NCBI GenBank assembly: GCA_003519645.1
Contig: DOWI01000250.1
Location: 1-5,271, forward strand
Origin: Oscillospiraceae bacterium
GTDB taxonomy: Bacteria; Bacillota_A; Clostridia; Oscillospirales; Acutalibacteraceae
Direction of reading: 5' to 3'
Length of the DNA: 5,271 nt
Both the position numbers and the translations under genes were made by a program. Positions 4,924 to 5,271 of this stretch are shown here, one piece after another (the first letter of the stretch is position 1; each line of letters begins with the position of its first letter). The notes under the pieces are model-generated. The model saw only the letters and a program-made list of their open reading frames with translations, had not been told where the DNA came from and did not search any database.

Positions 4924-5271
4924 ATTTTGCAATTTCCCGCACTATGTTGCAAACCGTATTCGCTTCATCTTCGTTTGCTATATCAAATCGCAGACACCGT
5001 GAATCTTCGGTCACAAAATTGCTGTATGACAAATTGCAAAGGGGAACGTCCTCAACCATCACGATATTGCTTTTGTTTTCACATTTGCCGCAATTGACAC
5101 AACCGAATAAATCTATGTTGTGATTGATACTCTGCGGCAACGAGGTTCTTTTCATTATCAATTCTTTTGCCACTTCAAACGACAACGGAAGCCGAATATT
5201 CAAACGGTCAACATTTATTCCGAATTTGCATATCGTCTTTTTATTTTGCTTGAAAGTTACAGTCCTGTTCG
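4922..5271 (-). CDS. Cys-rich protein of unknown function, N-terminus cut by the right window edge
   Basis: The frame is open from the right edge to TAA at 4924-4922, showing 115 residues. A TTG codon at 5203-5201 could be read as a start, but 22 further in-frame codons without a stop lie upstream (TVTFKQNKKTICKFGINVDR), in the same style, so the gene very probably begins outside the window. Visible Cys residues are C14, then C57-x2-C60-x2-C63, C78, C92 and C107. The CVNCGKC cluster plus the later Cys residues could hold zinc or an iron-sulfur cluster, but spacing alone does not identify a family. I do not recognise the protein. It precedes the V4R-like gene by 14 nt, so the two are most likely in one operon with the TfoX-like gene. 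Confidence 0.75.
   Translation of the reverse strand, partial: NRTVTFKQNKKTICKFGINVDRLNIRLPLSFEVAKELIMKRTSLPQSINHNIDLFGCVNCGKCENKSNIVMVEDVPLCNLSYSNFVTEDSRCLRFDIANEDEANTVCNIVREIAK

Noticed and set aside
4908..4952. Earlier in-frame start for the Cys-rich gene
   Set aside because: It overlaps the upstream gene by 31 nt, while the internal ATG at 4907 has AAAGGAG at good spacing.
1..5271. tRNA, rRNA, CRISPR array, transposon ends
   Set aside because: No cloverleaf-like segment, no spaced direct repeats and no terminal inverted repeats with target duplication were seen; noncoding DNA is limited to gaps of 14 and 76 bp.

Overview
The window looks like chromosomal DNA of a low-to-mid GC Bacillota bacterium, most likely a Clostridia member. 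The basis is strong AGGAGG-type ribosome binding sites before almost every gene, tight head-to-tail gene packing, and protein families (MerR regulators with GyrI-like effector domains, TfoX N-domain proteins, small Cys-rich proteins) that are common in that group. All credible genes lie on the minus strand, so the transcription order runs from the right edge to the left edge. No tRNA, rRNA, CRISPR array or insertion sequence was seen.

Right block (about 4014-5271): three closely packed genes. They are the 3' end of a Cys-rich protein cut by the window edge, a 198-aa Cys-rich protein whose C-terminus recalls V4R-type domains, and a 98-aa TfoX N-domain protein whose ATG directly follows the previous stop. 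They look like one operon. No clear terminator follows.

Central block (732-3937): a 76-bp gap carries a MerR-type promoter with 19-bp spacing and an operator-like dyad. It drives an 891-codon frame: MerR helix-turn-helix and coiled coil, GyrI-like effector domain, jelly-roll/lectin-like domain, then a 352-aa domain that looks like a separate protein family of possible papain-like/BtrH-like fold. At the joint there is a slippery A AAA AAT with TAA waiting in the -1 frame, then a good ribosome binding site and an in-frame ATG. The frame may therefore be two genes fused by a one-base change, or two products made by slippage. A standalone GyrI-like protein follows, coupled by a TAATG overlap.

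Left block (1-731): a second 76-bp gap with another 19-bp-spaced MerR-type promoter and dyad, followed by a second, paralogous MerR regulator that runs off the left edge.

Working model (inference): the two MerR proteins sense small molecules through GyrI-like domains and activate their own promoters. The GyrI-like and BtrH-like products would be co-expressed ligand-binding, ligand-modifying or scavenging proteins, giving a xenobiotic or metabolite response cassette. The ligand cannot be read from the sequence.
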